Assembly: GCA_900542145.1 (NCBI GenBank)
Contig: UQMF01000005.1
Coordinates: forward strand, 62,001-126,000
DNA length: 64,000 bases
Origin: an uncultured Oscillospiraceae bacterium
Lineage (GTDB): Bacteria; Bacillota; Clostridia; Oscillospirales; Ruminococcaceae
Direction: 5' to 3'
Shown here: positions 25,182 to 33,786 of the stretch, piece after piece
Layout: every line of letters starts with the position of its first letter
Numbering within the stretch: position 1 is the stretch's first letter
Translations under genes and position numbers: made by a program
The notes under the pieces: generated by a model
What the model was told of the DNA's origin: nothing
What the model saw: only the letters and a program-made list of their open reading frames with translations
Databases searched by the model: none

Positions 25182-25213
25182 GTGACTTTCTCCTCTCAAT
25201 TTTATGATGATTT

Positions 25214-25229
25214 GTTAGGTTTGGCTAAC
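25214..25229. promoter_or_regulatory. Predicted metal-repressor operator upstream of feoB
   Basis: A perfect GTTAG-N6-CTAAC palindrome lies 33 bases before the feoB start. It is the same form as the copy at the operon promoter and resembles DtxR-type iron boxes (TTAGG-CCTAA half-sites). Confidence 0.6.
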
Positions 25230-25265
25230 TTTGTACCGCGCCTTTATGTATCTGTGCAGCCGCAG

Positions 25266-25484
25266 TCAGATCTCGACCATTTCAGCGTCTGCCTTACGCA
25301 GCGACAGCTCATAGCCTCTTACTGTGACCTCGATGGGATCTCCCAGCGGAGCTACCTTGCGGATATAGACCTCGGTGCCCTTGGTAAGACCCATGTCCAT
25401 GATCCTGCGCTTGATGGCGCCTTCACCGTTCAGTTTCCTGACGGTAACGGTTTCTCCTACCTTTGCTTCCTTCAGTGTTGCCAT
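25266..25484 (-). CDS. feoA: FeoA-domain protein (second copy)
   Basis: 72 residues, an SH3-like FeoA domain: GETVTVRKLNGEGAIKRRI, then MGLTKGTEVYIRKVAPLGDP and a C-terminal LSLRKADAEMVEI. FeoA proteins support FeoB-mediated iron uptake. It starts with ATG after AAGGAGGAAGG. This copy lies directly before feoB and has the more typical FeoA sequence of the two. Confidence 0.93.
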   Translation of the reverse strand: MATLKEAKVGETVTVRKLNGEGAIKRRIMDMGLTKGTEVYIRKVAPLGDPIEVTVRGYELSLRKADAEMVEI

Positions 25485-25529
25485 TGATCCTTCCTCCTTA
25501 TAGTGTATAATATTCCATGACTTGTTTCG

Positions 25530-25742
25530 TCATATCATTATCTTGGCTGCCATTTCCTTTGATACGGCTACCCGGGCTTCCTTTACGTTCACGATGACGT
25601 TACCGGATATCTCGCTGATAACGGTCACCATGCTGCCTGCAACAAACCCCAGGCTCTCAAGGAACTTTCTGGTCTCGGGATTTCCGCCGATTTTTTTTAT
25701 CATGTTTTCTTCACCTACTGACGCAAGTGTGAGCGGCATCAT
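25530..25742 (-). CDS. feoA: FeoA-domain protein (first copy)
   Basis: 70 residues, the same fold as the next gene: MPLTLASVGEENMIKKIGG, FLESLGFVAGSMVTVI and VNVKEARVAVSKEMAAKI. Two tandem FeoA proteins before FeoB are common in Clostridia. The start is either of two adjacent ATGs, both after GGAGGG. It is the first gene of the operon, 60 bases after the predicted transcription start. Confidence 0.9.
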   Translation of the reverse strand: MMPLTLASVGEENMIKKIGGNPETRKFLESLGFVAGSMVTVISEISGNVIVNVKEARVAVSKEMAAKIMI

Positions 25743-25802
25743 ATTCGTCCCTCCAATATTGTAAATTTTATTAGCATTGTCTGATATGTTGGACTCAAGT
25801 GT

Positions 25803-25818
25803 GTTAGAACTTGCTAAC
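25803..25818. promoter_or_regulatory. Predicted metal-repressor operator at the feo promoter
   Basis: A perfect GTTAG-N6-CTAAC palindrome lies 8 bases downstream of the -10 box, covering the expected start site. A bound repressor here would block transcription. The organisation is identical to the palindrome before feoB. Confidence 0.65.
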
Positions 25819-25826
25819 CAGGTTAT

Positions 25827-25855
25827 ATAATACTACCTCATTGCGATTTTGTCAA
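25827..25855 (-). promoter_or_regulatory. Promoter of the feo operon
   Basis: Minus strand TTGACA (25850-25855), 17-base spacer, TATTAT (25827-25832). The 352-bp gap 25743-26094 contains this promoter, the operator at 25803-25818, a further palindrome CTAAC-GCA-GTTAG at 25899-25911 and the mutS2 promoter. Confidence 0.8.
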
Positions 25856-25898
25856 TATCAAAATATAAGTTAGTTGTACGAAACTTGGTTTTTTGTAA

Positions 25899-25911
25899 CT
25901 AACGCAGTTAG
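25899..25911. promoter_or_regulatory. Palindrome with the same half-sites in inverted order
   Basis: CTAAC-GCA-GTTAG carries the GTTAG/CTAAC half-sites of the feo operators, reversed. It lies about 45 bases upstream of the feo -35 box. It may be an additional regulator contact; this is the weakest of the three. Confidence 0.35.
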
Positions 25912-26002
25912 ACGTGGCAAACCCGACCGCCGTTTTTGTAGGATTTGCACAATGCCCGTCCGGCATTTCCTTGCATTAATCCGCTGTTTGCGCTGTTCTC
26001 TG

Positions 26003-26031
26003 TTGACAATTCTGCGGTTTGGGGGTATAAT
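26003..26031 (+). promoter_or_regulatory. Promoter of mutS2
   Basis: TTGACA (26003-26008), 17-base spacer, TATAAT (26026-26031), 63 bases before the ATG. It matches the consensus exactly. Confidence 0.85.
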
Positions 26032-26094
26032 AAAATCACCTGTGTAAAATTGCGATACGACCCGTTACATGCAGATGTATGAAAAGGTGAGAAA

Positions 26095-28479
26095 ATGAAT
26101 AAATACTATAAGAAGCTGGAACTTGACAAGATACTCGAGCTGCTGGCAGAGCAGACCAGCAGCGATTCCTGCCGCGACAAGGCGCTGAAATTGTCCCCGT
26201 CCTTTGACGAGGCGGAAATACGCCGGGAATTACAGAAAACCAACGACGCATTCACTCTTTCCGCAAAATTCGGCACTCCGAGGTTTCGCAGGATAAAGGA
26301 TATCTCCTTTTCCCTGCGCCGCTGCAAGAGCGGTTCTGCGCTCTCTTTCCGGGAGCTGCTGGACGTTGCGGATATCCTGCGCGAAACGAATATGCTCTGC
26401 GACTGGTTCGGTCAGTGCGAGAGCATGGAGAATTCCCTGTCGGAGTACTTCAGGGAACTTTACCCGATCAAGGATCTTGAGCAGCGTATTTCCGAGAGCA
26501 TAATCTCCGAGGAGGAGATGTCCGACGCCGCCAGCCCGGAACTTGCCTCCATCAGAAAGCGCATAGTCCGCCAGGGTATGAATATCCGCGAGCAGCTGGA
26601 CAAGCTGATCAAAAGCCGCAGCACACAGAAATTTCTCCAGGAGGCAATCGTCACCATGCGTGACGGGCGGTACGTTGTCCCGGTGCGCAGCGAGTACAAG
26701 AACGAGGTTTCCGGACTTGTGCACGACACCTCCGCCACCGGTCAGACCTTCTTCATCGAGCCGATGAGCGTTGTTGAGGCGAACAACGAGATACGCGTGC
26801 TGAAGTCCCGGGAGCAGGCGGAGATAGAACGGATCACCCAGGAACTTTCCGCCCGGGTAGGTGAGAACGCGGACAGCATTGCGAACAACTTCCGCGTGGC
26901 TCAGATACTGGAGCTGTACTTCGCCAAGGCGAATCTCGGCGCGAAAATGCGCGGCGTGGCTGCAAATATCGTATCCGAGCCGAGGATTTCCCTGCACCAG
27001 GCGCGGCATCCGCTCATCGACCAGAATTCCGTCGTGCCGATAACCGTGGAACTTGGCGGAGCGTATTCCAGCCTGATGATAACTGGTCCGAACACCGGCG
27101 GTAAGACTGTGGCGATCAAGACTATAGGGCTTCTCACGCTGATGACGATGTGCGGTCTTATGATACCTGCCGGGGACGGCTCCGAGGTGGGAATATTCGG
27201 CGGTATCTACGTCGATATCGGCGACGAGCAGAGTATCGAGCAGAGTCTTTCCACGTTCTCATCGCATATGGTGAACGTGGTGAAGATACTCTCCCTGGCG
27301 GACGACCGCAGCCTGGTGCTCATAGACGAGCTGGGAAGCGGCACCGACCCCGTGGAGGGCGCGGCGCTTGCCGTGTCGATACTCAGCACCCTGCGTGAAC
27401 AGGGCGCAAAGGTCGCCGCCACGACGCATTACCAGGAGGTCAAGATGTACGCCCTCCAGACCGAGGGAGTTGAGAACGCCTCCTGTGAATTCGACGTGAA
27501 TACGCTCAAGCCGACCTACCGGCTTATTGTCGGGGTTCCCGGCAAATCCAACGCGTTCGCGATATCCCAGCGCCTGGGAATGCCGGACTATGTAATCGAC
27601 CGCGCCAAGGAGCTTGTCAGCACCGAGAATAAGCGGTTCGAGCAGGTGGTGGACGCCCTTGAGAAGTCCCGGCAGGAACTGGAGGCGCTCAAGGAAAGCG
27701 CCGCAATATCCGAGCGCAACGCGAAGATGACCGAGAGCGAGTTGAAGCAGAAGCTGTCCGACCTGGAGCAGCAGAAGGAGAAGGAGCTTGAAAGCGCACG
27801 CCAGCGCGCCATGTCCATCGTGGAAGAGACCCGTTTCCGCTCCAATCAGCTGCTGAACGAACTTGAGGAACTGAAGAAAGTCAAGGACAAGGAAGCGCTC
27901 CGACAGGGACTCAGCGCCGCCAAGGGAAAGACCAACAGCGCCCTCAACAGAATGCAGGACGACGCGAATCCCGTAGTACAGCGGCATATTGACTCCTATG
28001 TGCTGCCGCGTCCGCTCAAGGCAGGGGACACCGTGATGCTTGCCGACACCCGGAAAGAGGGCGTGCTGATGACTGTGCCGAATATGTCCGGCACATGCTA
28101 TGTCCAGGTGGGCATGATGAAGATAAAGACCAACCAGAAGAATCTGCGCCTGGTTGAGAACAAGAAAAAGCAGCAGCCGCAGAAATCCGTCGGCGGCAGC
28201 GTAAAGAAGCAGGTGACATCCAATATGAACCGCCGCGGCGGCATGGAACTGGATATTCGCGGAATGATGTCCGACGAGGGCGTGCTTGAGGTCGAGCGAT
28301 TTATCGACGGCGCACAACTGAGCGGAATAAGCACCGTGGTGATAATCCACGGAAAGGGCACCGGAGCGCTCCGGGCAGCGGTGCAGCAGTCCCTCAAGAC
28401 GAACCCGGCGGTCAAGAGCTACCGCCAGGGCGCCTATGGCGAGGGCGAGGCAGGAGTCACCGTGGTGGAGCTGAAGTAA
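26095..28479 (+). CDS. mutS2: Endonuclease MutS2
   Basis: 794 residues. N-terminal MutS core and lever; ATPase with Walker A TGPNTGGKT and Walker B LVLIDELGSGTDP; a long coiled coil at about 515-620; and a C-terminal Smr nuclease domain (LDIRGM, HGKGTGALRAAV). In Firmicutes MutS2 acts on stalled or collided ribosomes and on recombination intermediates. ATG after AGGTGAG. The gene starts from its own consensus promoter and is followed 28 bases later by the PRTase fusion. Confidence 0.96.
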   Translation: MNKYYKKLELDKILELLAEQTSSDSCRDKALKLSPSFDEAEIRRELQKTNDAFTLSAKFGTPRFRRIKDISFSLRRCKSGSALSFRELLDVADILRETNMLCDWFGQCESMENSLSEYFRELYPIKDLEQRISESIISEEEMSDAASPELASIRKRIVRQGMNIREQLDKLIKSRSTQKFLQEAIVTMRDGRYVVPVRSEYKNEVSGLVHDTSATGQTFFIEPMSVVEANNEIRVLKSREQAEIERITQELSARVGENADSIANNFRVAQILELYFAKANLGAKMRGVAANIVSEPRISLHQARHPLIDQNSVVPITVELGGAYSSLMITGPNTGGKTVAIKTIGLLTLMTMCGLMIPAGDGSEVGIFGGIYVDIGDEQSIEQSLSTFSSHMVNVVKILSLADDRSLVLIDELGSGTDPVEGAALAVSILSTLREQGAKVAATTHYQEVKMYALQTEGVENASCEFDVNTLKPTYRLIVGVPGKSNAFAISQRLGMPDYVIDRAKELVSTENKRFEQVVDALEKSRQELEALKESAAISERNAKMTESELKQKLSDLEQQKEKELESARQRAMSIVEETRFRSNQLLNELEELKKVKDKEALRQGLSAAKGKTNSALNRMQDDANPVVQRHIDSYVLPRPLKAGDTVMLADTRKEGVLMTVPNMSGTCYVQVGMMKIKTNQKNLRLVENKKKQQPQKSVGGSVKKQVTSNMNRRGGMELDIRGMMSDEGVLEVERFIDGAQLSGISTVVIIHGKGTGALRAAVQQSLKTNPAVKSYRQGAYGEGEAGVTVVELK

Positions 28480-28507
28480 CATGATTTAGGATATAGTGGA
28501 GGGTACA

Positions 28508-30706
28508 ATGAAACCGTACGATAGTTCCTTGGTATCACATCTGTTTCTGGCAAAGCGCGAGAATAATCCGAACCGGGCGCACATCATCGTGAACACCCGG
28601 CAGGCAAAGCATTTCCCCTCCGACCCGGTGAAGTCGCTGGAAAATTTCGAAACCCTGGCGCGGAAGGCAGCCCAGGACGGCAGGGCGGAGAAGCCCACAG
28701 TCGTCATTGCATTCGCCGAAACCGCCACCGCTATAGGCGCGGTAGTTGCCGGGGCATTCCACGATTGCTTCTTTGTAACCACCACCCGTGAGAAACTACC
28801 GGACTGGGCAACTGCGATAACATTCGAGGAAAGCCACAGCCATGCGAAGCAGCACTATCTCTGCGTGCGCGATGAGGATATTTTTCGCCGGGCGGCGCAG
28901 GTCGTGCTGGTGGACGATGAATACACCACCGGCAGCACGGCGCTGAAACTGATAAAGGCGCTGGACGGCTGCCTTGCGCCGGACTGCCGTATCTATGCAG
29001 CCTCCCTTGCCGCTTCGGCGGAGAGCCTGGAGCGCTTCCGGGACGCCGGAGTGACCCCGGTCACGCTGGCGGACACCGGGAATATTACCAACACTGCGGA
29101 GCCGGAGCGGATTTCGCCGGATATCTCCGCCGCGCCGCGCAAGCCGGATATGTCGCTGCGGAAGAATTGCGTGCTGGACCCCAGACTGGGCGTGAATGCG
29201 GACAGCTACCTTGCGGAGTGCCGCAGGGCGTGCGCGCAGCTTGCGGAGGAATTCCCCGGGGACGGCTCCGGGACTGTCGAGATAGTCGGCACAGAGGAAT
29301 TCTGCTATCCGCCGCTGCTGCTTGGCAAGCTGCTTTCCGGGAAATACGCCAGGGTGGTTGTGCACTGCTCCACCAGAAGTCCCATGCTGCCTGACGGAAG
29401 CGCCCGGGACGGATTTTCTGTCCCCGGCGAGGGGGAATACCCCATCGTCAGCAGGACTTCGCTTCAGAGCGTTTACGATTCCGCACGCAGAGTGTACCTG
29501 TATAACACGTCGGAATGCGCCCTCAGCCTTATCATGACCGACGCGGAATTACCGGACGCAAACGCGCTTGAGCAGCTCTGCGGAGCGGTGCGTGGTGAGC
29601 GCTGCGGCGTGATATTCTGGCGCGGAAACACTGTCCCCACGAGTTATTCCCGGGAGGACGTGCAGCTTCTGCTGACGGATATCACCGGAAAGCTCCCGGC
29701 AATGCCGCCGGAGGAGCGCGAGCGGCTGATACAGTCCGGCAGGCACTACAGCGAACTCCTGCCGCAGGAATACCGTCCACTGCCGGAGTATTTCGCAGAA
29801 TACGAAAGCGGACTCAAACTATGGGCGAAGGCGAATGCGGACGCAGTGCGCACCGTTGCCGAAGCGATATGGGCGGAAAAGGGACGGCGTGCCGTACTGG
29901 TTTCGCTTGCGCGCGCCGGGACTCCTGCCGGGGTGCTGATAAAGCGCTATATCCGCCGGAAGTACGGAGTTTCCCTGCCGCATTACTCTATTTCAATAAT
30001 CGTCGGGAAGGGGATAGACCGCCGGGCGATGGAATATATCCTGGCGCGGCACTCTGCGGAGGGGATACAGTTCATCGACGGCTGGACCGGGAAGGGCACG
30101 ATAGCCCGTACCCTGCGCCAGGCGCTGGAGGGATTCCCTCTGTATGAATACGGGATAGGCAGGGACAGACTGGACCGCATGTGCGAGATTGCCGTGCTTG
30201 CCGACCCGGCAGGAATATGCCGCCTGTGCGGTACCCACGAGGATATGTTCATTCCCTGCGCGTGCCTTAACAGCGTGGTTTCCGGGCTTTTCAGCAGGAC
30301 CGTGCTGAATTCCCTCATACGCCCGGAGGATTTCCACGGGGCGGTGTATTTCGGGGAATTCCGGGATATCGACCTGACCAACGCCTATATCTCCGCCATA
30401 GAGCAGGAGATGACCTATGGCGCCGCAGAGCTTCCGGAGAGGGCGTCCGCCGGCGGGCTTGCCGAAACCCGGGAGATCGCCGCGCATTTCGGCGTCAGCG
30501 ACATCAAACTGGTGAAGCCCGGAATAGGCGAAGCCACCCGGGTGCTGCTTCGCAGGATCCCACGGCTGATACTGCTGAGGGACGCCGGAAGTCCGCTGAC
30601 GAAGCACCTGGTGGAGCTTGCCGCAGAAAAGGGCGTGGAGGTCAGGGAATACCCCCTGCGGAACTACCACGCCTGCGGAATAATACAGGTGATGAGCGAT
30701 GTGTGA
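28508..30706 (+). CDS. Fused PRTase_2-TRSP and StiP-like protein
   Basis: 732 residues from ATG 28508, four bases after GGAGGG. Residues about 25-185 are a phosphoribosyltransferase-like domain with the PRPP loop VVLVDDEYTTGSTA (about 132-145). Residues about 210-380 include the TRSP motif (STRSP, about 288-292). Residues about 385-732 resemble the StiP/PRTase_1 family, with a second PRPP-like loop (FIDGWTGKGTI, about 523-533) and a C-terminal segment with LLRDAGSPLTKHLVELA. These parts are usually encoded as two neighbouring genes in tellurium-resistance (Ter) operons, where they are proposed to make a nucleoside-like metabolite. Here they are fused. The downstream HAD gene overlaps by 8 bases. 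No TerD, TerC or ATP-grasp gene is nearby. Confidence 0.78.
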   Translation: MKPYDSSLVSHLFLAKRENNPNRAHIIVNTRQAKHFPSDPVKSLENFETLARKAAQDGRAEKPTVVIAFAETATAIGAVVAGAFHDCFFVTTTREKLPDWATAITFEESHSHAKQHYLCVRDEDIFRRAAQVVLVDDEYTTGSTALKLIKALDGCLAPDCRIYAASLAASAESLERFRDAGVTPVTLADTGNITNTAEPERISPDISAAPRKPDMSLRKNCVLDPRLGVNADSYLAECRRACAQLAEEFPGDGSGTVEIVGTEEFCYPPLLLGKLLSGKYARVVVHCSTRSPMLPDGSARDGFSVPGEGEYPIVSRTSLQSVYDSARRVYLYNTSECALSLIMTDAELPDANALEQLCGAVRGERCGVIFWRGNTVPTSYSREDVQLLLTDITGKLPAMPPEERERLIQSGRHYSELLPQEYRPLPEYFAEYESGLKLWAKANADAVRTVAEAIWAEKGRRAVLVSLARAGTPAGVLIKRYIRRKYGVSLPHYSISIIVGKGIDRRAMEYILARHSAEGIQFIDGWTGKGTIARTLRQALEGFPLYEYGIGRDRLDRMCEIAVLADPAGICRLCGTHEDMFIPCACLNSVVSGLFSRTVLNSLIRPEDFHGAVYFGEFRDIDLTNAYISAIEQEMTYGAAELPERASAGGLAETREIAAHFGVSDIKLVKPGIGEATRVLLRRIPRLILLRDAGSPLTKHLVELAAEKGVEVREYPLRNYHACGIIQVMSDV

Positions 30707-31448
30707 GCGCGCCTTGTTTTTTTCCGACCTTGACGGCACGCTGATATTCTCCGCCGCGAAAAGGCAGCCCGGTGATATCCTGTGCGAAACAAAGGACGGG
30801 CAGGAGATATCCTGCATTACCGCGCGGCAGGCGGAGCTGCTCCCGGGGCTGGATATAATCCCGGTCACGACAAGGAGCATTGAACAGTTCCGCCGGATAA
30901 GCATTCCGGGATTCCGCCCGGAATACGCCCTGGCGGACAACGGCGGAACGCTGTTGGTGAACGGCATTCCCGACCCGGACTGGACGGCGGATTCCATGAG
31001 GTTCGTCCGGGAATCCGCCCGGGAACTCGCGGACTGCCGCCGGGTGCTGGAATCCGACCCCTGCCGCTGCTTTGAGATACGCATGGTGGACGGAATGTTC
31101 CTGTTCACGAAATCCGGCGACCCGGAAAGCACCGTCGAGAAGCTTTCGGAAGCCGCCGGGGAGCGTGTGAGGTGCTATTCCACCGGCTCCAAGGTGTATG
31201 CGCTGCCTGCCGGACTTTGCAAGGGCGCGGCGGCAGCGCGGCTGGCGGAGCGTATCGCGCCCCATCGCAGGACAATCTGCGCCGGGGACAGCATGATGGA
31301 CGTTCCGCTGCTGGATATCGCAGACGCGGCGGTATTCCCGGAGGACATGCGCGGCGCCGGAATTACCGCGCCGGAAGTTATCACAGCGCCACGGGAGCGC
31401 TTCCCGGAATTCGTGACAGAGTATATCGCAAGAATAAAGGACAGATAG
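30699..31448 (+). CDS. HAD-family phosphatase of the PRTase module
   Basis: 249 residues of the HAD superfamily, Cof/MPGP-like. Motif I FSDLDGTL, a cap domain in the middle, and motif IV GDSMMDVPLLDIADAAV with the second metal-binding aspartates. The ATG overlaps the end of the PRTase fusion (ATGTGTGA), so the two are translationally coupled. HAD phosphatases also accompany PRTase/TRSP genes in Ter-type modules, supporting a shared pathway. The substrate is unknown. Confidence 0.8.
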   Translation: MCERALFFSDLDGTLIFSAAKRQPGDILCETKDGQEISCITARQAELLPGLDIIPVTTRSIEQFRRISIPGFRPEYALADNGGTLLVNGIPDPDWTADSMRFVRESARELADCRRVLESDPCRCFEIRMVDGMFLFTKSGDPESTVEKLSEAAGERVRCYSTGSKVYALPAGLCKGAAAARLAERIAPHRRTICAGDSMMDVPLLDIADAAVFPEDMRGAGITAPEVITAPRERFPEFVTEYIARIKDR

Positions 31449-31450
31449 TA

Positions 31451-32872
31451 ATGACACTTATTTTCAGCAACCACAGATTTCAGTATGAGCTTGAGCGGCT
31501 TTTCAGAAACTTCTTTCCGCCGATGGAGCTTAAATTGTCCACGGACAGGGCGGACGCCCAGGGGGATTACTGCCTTACGGAGAAGCAGGAGATACCGGGC
31601 GGAGTCAGCCTTTCGGTGGAGCTTGTGTGCGGTGGGAAACGCTATTCCATGAGCCGCATCGTGCCCGGGGATACTCCGGACAAGGAGCAGGAGCGCGAGA
31701 TGTCCGTGCTTTTGTACAAGGCGCTGAGGGAGTTCACCGGACGCGACCTGCCCTGGGGCATTCTCACCGGAGTGCGCCCGGTCAAGGTGCTGTCAAAGCT
31801 GTCAGACGCCCAGGCGCTGGAATCCCTGCTGGTGAGTCCGCGGAAGCTCGCCATCGCCCGGAAGATAGAGCAGGTGCAGAAGCCGCTGGAGGCTTCCATT
31901 CCGGCGAATTCCTTCAGCCTGTATGTATCTGTCCCCTTCTGCCCGACAAGGTGCAGCTATTGCAGCTTCGTGTCGCATTCCGTCAGTCAGGCGGCGGCGC
32001 GGCTCGATGAATACCTCCTGCGAATGATAGAGGAGATGAAGCAGCTGGCGACGATCTCTCGTCATCTGGGACTGATGCCGGATACTATTTATTTCGGCGG
32101 CGGAACTCCCACGGTGCTTTCTGCGGAGCAGCTGAAAATGCTGTTTGCGGCGCTGGAGTACTTCGACCTGTCACGGGTGAGGGAATTCACTGTCGAGGCA
32201 GGCAGACCGGATACCATCACCTATGAAAAGCTGACGGCGATAAAGGCGGCAGGCGTGGGACGGATAAGCGTCAATCCGCAGACGATGAACGACGAGGTGC
32301 TGAAGGTCATCGGCAGGGCGCACAGCAGCGAGCAGACCGAGCAGGCCTTCCTGATGGCGAGGGAGGTAGGGTTTGATGTAATAAACATGGACCTTATCGC
32401 CGGACTGCCGTCGGATAATTACGACAGCTTTGCGGCGAGCCTTGACGCAGTTTGCGGACTATCCCCGGAGAACATCACGGTGCACAGCCTGTCGCTGAAG
32501 CGTGCGGCGGCGCTGTTCCATAAGGAGAACGAGAGTTCTTCCGGAGAAACGGAGCGCATGGTGGACTACGCCCACAGAAAGCTTGCGGAATGCGGCTATA
32601 TCCCGTATTATCTCTACCGCCAGAAGAACACGGCGGACAACCAGGAGAACACCGGCTACGCGAAGCCTGGAACGGAGAGCCTGTACAACACTTACATCAT
32701 GGAGGAGCTTCAGACTATCCTCGCGGTGGGCGCCGGGGCTTCCACCAAGCTTGTTGACCGCAGCACGGGAAGAATACAGCGTATCATGAATCATAAATAC
32801 CCATATGAGTATTTAGATAGATTCGACGATATTCTGGAAAATAAAAGGCAGATTTTCAGCTTTTTTGTATAA
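31451..32872 (+). CDS. hemZ: Radical SAM protein HemZ (coproporphyrinogen dehydrogenase-like)
   Basis: 473 residues. The radical SAM Cx3CxxC motif appears as VPFCPTRCSYCSF near residue 160, after an N-terminal domain of about 150 residues that is typical of HemZ. YFGGGTPTVL and the C-terminal YLYRQKN segment fit the family. HemZ is annotated as an oxygen-independent coproporphyrinogen III dehydrogenase, though in Clostridia it may have another role. I chose ATG 31451, two bases after the HAD stop, rather than an upstream ATG within that gene. It may share the transcript of the PRTase module. Confidence 0.88.
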   Translation: MTLIFSNHRFQYELERLFRNFFPPMELKLSTDRADAQGDYCLTEKQEIPGGVSLSVELVCGGKRYSMSRIVPGDTPDKEQEREMSVLLYKALREFTGRDLPWGILTGVRPVKVLSKLSDAQALESLLVSPRKLAIARKIEQVQKPLEASIPANSFSLYVSVPFCPTRCSYCSFVSHSVSQAAARLDEYLLRMIEEMKQLATISRHLGLMPDTIYFGGGTPTVLSAEQLKMLFAALEYFDLSRVREFTVEAGRPDTITYEKLTAIKAAGVGRISVNPQTMNDEVLKVIGRAHSSEQTEQAFLMAREVGFDVINMDLIAGLPSDNYDSFAASLDAVCGLSPENITVHSLSLKRAAALFHKENESSSGETERMVDYAHRKLAECGYIPYYLYRQKNTADNQENTGYAKPGTESLYNTYIMEELQTILAVGAGASTKLVDRSTGRIQRIMNHKYPYEYLDRFDDILENKRQIFSFFV

Positions 32873-32897
32873 ATTTCCTTGAAACCTCTGAAATAAG

Positions 32898-32926
32898 TTG
32901 ACAAAAGTTAATTTTTGATATATTAT
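32898..32926 (+). promoter_or_regulatory. Promoter of the DUF4870-like membrane protein
   Basis: TTGACA (32898-32903), 17-base spacer, TATTAT (32921-32926); the transcript has a leader of about 100 bases. Confidence 0.75.
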
Positions 32927-33032
32927 TATATAAAGCGTATGATGATACTGCGCACGGCGCGTGTCATAGATACATTCTGCGGTCGGTTTATGTGGCATTC
33001 CGGCGGCGGACTTACTACAGGAGGTAATATTT

Positions 33033-33350
33033 ATGGATTCTACAGAAAAGGGACTGGGCGTGCTCAGTTATTTTGGACCGCTTTTCATCATTACACTTAT
33101 TGCCGGAAACAGTTCTTTCACCAAGTTTCATGCAAACCAGGGCCTTGTCCTGTTTATAATTGAAGCTATTGTAGGCGCTGTTTGCGGAATTCTCGGCATT
33201 ATCCCGTTCGTAGGCGCTATTCTCTCAGGAATAATCGGCGGCGTATTCGGACTGGTTTCCTTTGCAGCAATGCTGTATGGAATCATTACCGCTGCCCAGG
33301 GCGAGATGAAGCCTATCCCCGTTATCGGAAGCATTACTATCATCAAGTAA
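33033..33350 (+). CDS. DUF4870/Tic20-like small membrane protein
   Basis: 105 residues with three membrane segments (about 8-22, 37-60, 66-86). FHANQGLVLF near residue 33 matches the conserved Q-G-L stretch of DUF4870-type proteins. The function is unknown. ATG follows CAGGAGG. It is a single-gene unit with its own strong promoter and terminator, which suggests steady, independent expression. Confidence 0.75.
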   Translation: MDSTEKGLGVLSYFGPLFIITLIAGNSSFTKFHANQGLVLFIIEAIVGAVCGILGIIPFVGAILSGIIGGVFGLVSFAAMLYGIITAAQGEMKPIPVIGSITIIK

Positions 33351-33368
33351 TTCCGGAATAGAACAGTT

Positions 33369-33400
33369 CGCCCCGGGCAGTGTTGTCCGGGGCGATTTTT
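33369..33400 (+). terminator. Terminator of the small membrane protein gene
   Basis: CGCCCCGG (33369-33376) pairs with CCGGGGCG (33387-33394), followed by ATTTTTT. Confidence 0.85.
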
Positions 33401-33414
33401 TGTGATAAAAATGG

Positions 33415-33455
33415 AAAGGCTCTGTAGTGCGATACCGCATTACAGAGCCTTTTTT
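33415..33455 (-). terminator. Terminator of the tRNA-Gly gene (bidirectional)
   Basis: AGGCTCTGTA (33417-33426) and TACAGAGCCT (33441-33450) form a 10-bp stem. Minus-strand transcripts continue into TTTCCATTTTT; the plus side also has a T run. Confidence 0.75.
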
Positions 33456-33456
33456 G

Positions 33457-33530
33457 TGGAGCGGATAATGGGAGTCGAACCCACCACCTCAGCTTGGGAA
33501 GCTAATGTTTTACCGATAAACTATATCCGC
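33457..33530 (-). tRNA. tRNA-Gly (anticodon CCC)
   Basis: On the minus strand a 74-nt cloverleaf can be drawn: acceptor GCGGATA/TATCCGC, D-stem GTTT/AAAC, anticodon stem TTAGC/GCTGA around loop TTCCCAA (anticodon CCC), and T-arm GTGGG-TTCGACT-CCCAT. The CCA end is encoded. CCC decodes GGG, glycine. It stands alone, not in a tRNA cluster. Confidence 0.93.
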
Positions 33531-33663
33531 ATGCTCATTAATTAACCATGATTTATTATATCACGCCGGCAGGATTTTGTCAACCCCCGTACATTTATTT
33601 ACTGCGAATAATGACGGAACGGGGAGTATCCGCCCGGCAGGTGAAAAAAATTGCCGATACCCC

Positions 33664-33722
33664 TTGTAAAACGCGCGATTATATGATAAAATAACTTTGT
33701 ACGCACTGCGGAATTGCCGCAG
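33664..33722 (+). promoter_or_regulatory. fabV promoter and structured leader
   Basis: TTGTAA (33664-33669), 17-base spacer, TAAAAT (33687-33692). The leader begins with a hairpin, CTGCGG (33706-33711)/CCGCAG (33717-33722), and contains a second palindromic stretch, GCAGTACTGC (33765-33774). No recognised riboswitch. Confidence 0.55.
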
Positions 33723-33786
33723 CTTTCAGCTTTAAAGCGCAGTATCGCACTCGTGTCTTGCAGTACTGCGGGGAAGGAGTATTATT

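Noticed and set aside
26230..28482. Minus-strand ORFs opposite mutS2
   Set aside because: Shadows of mutS2, which has clear MutS and Smr motifs.
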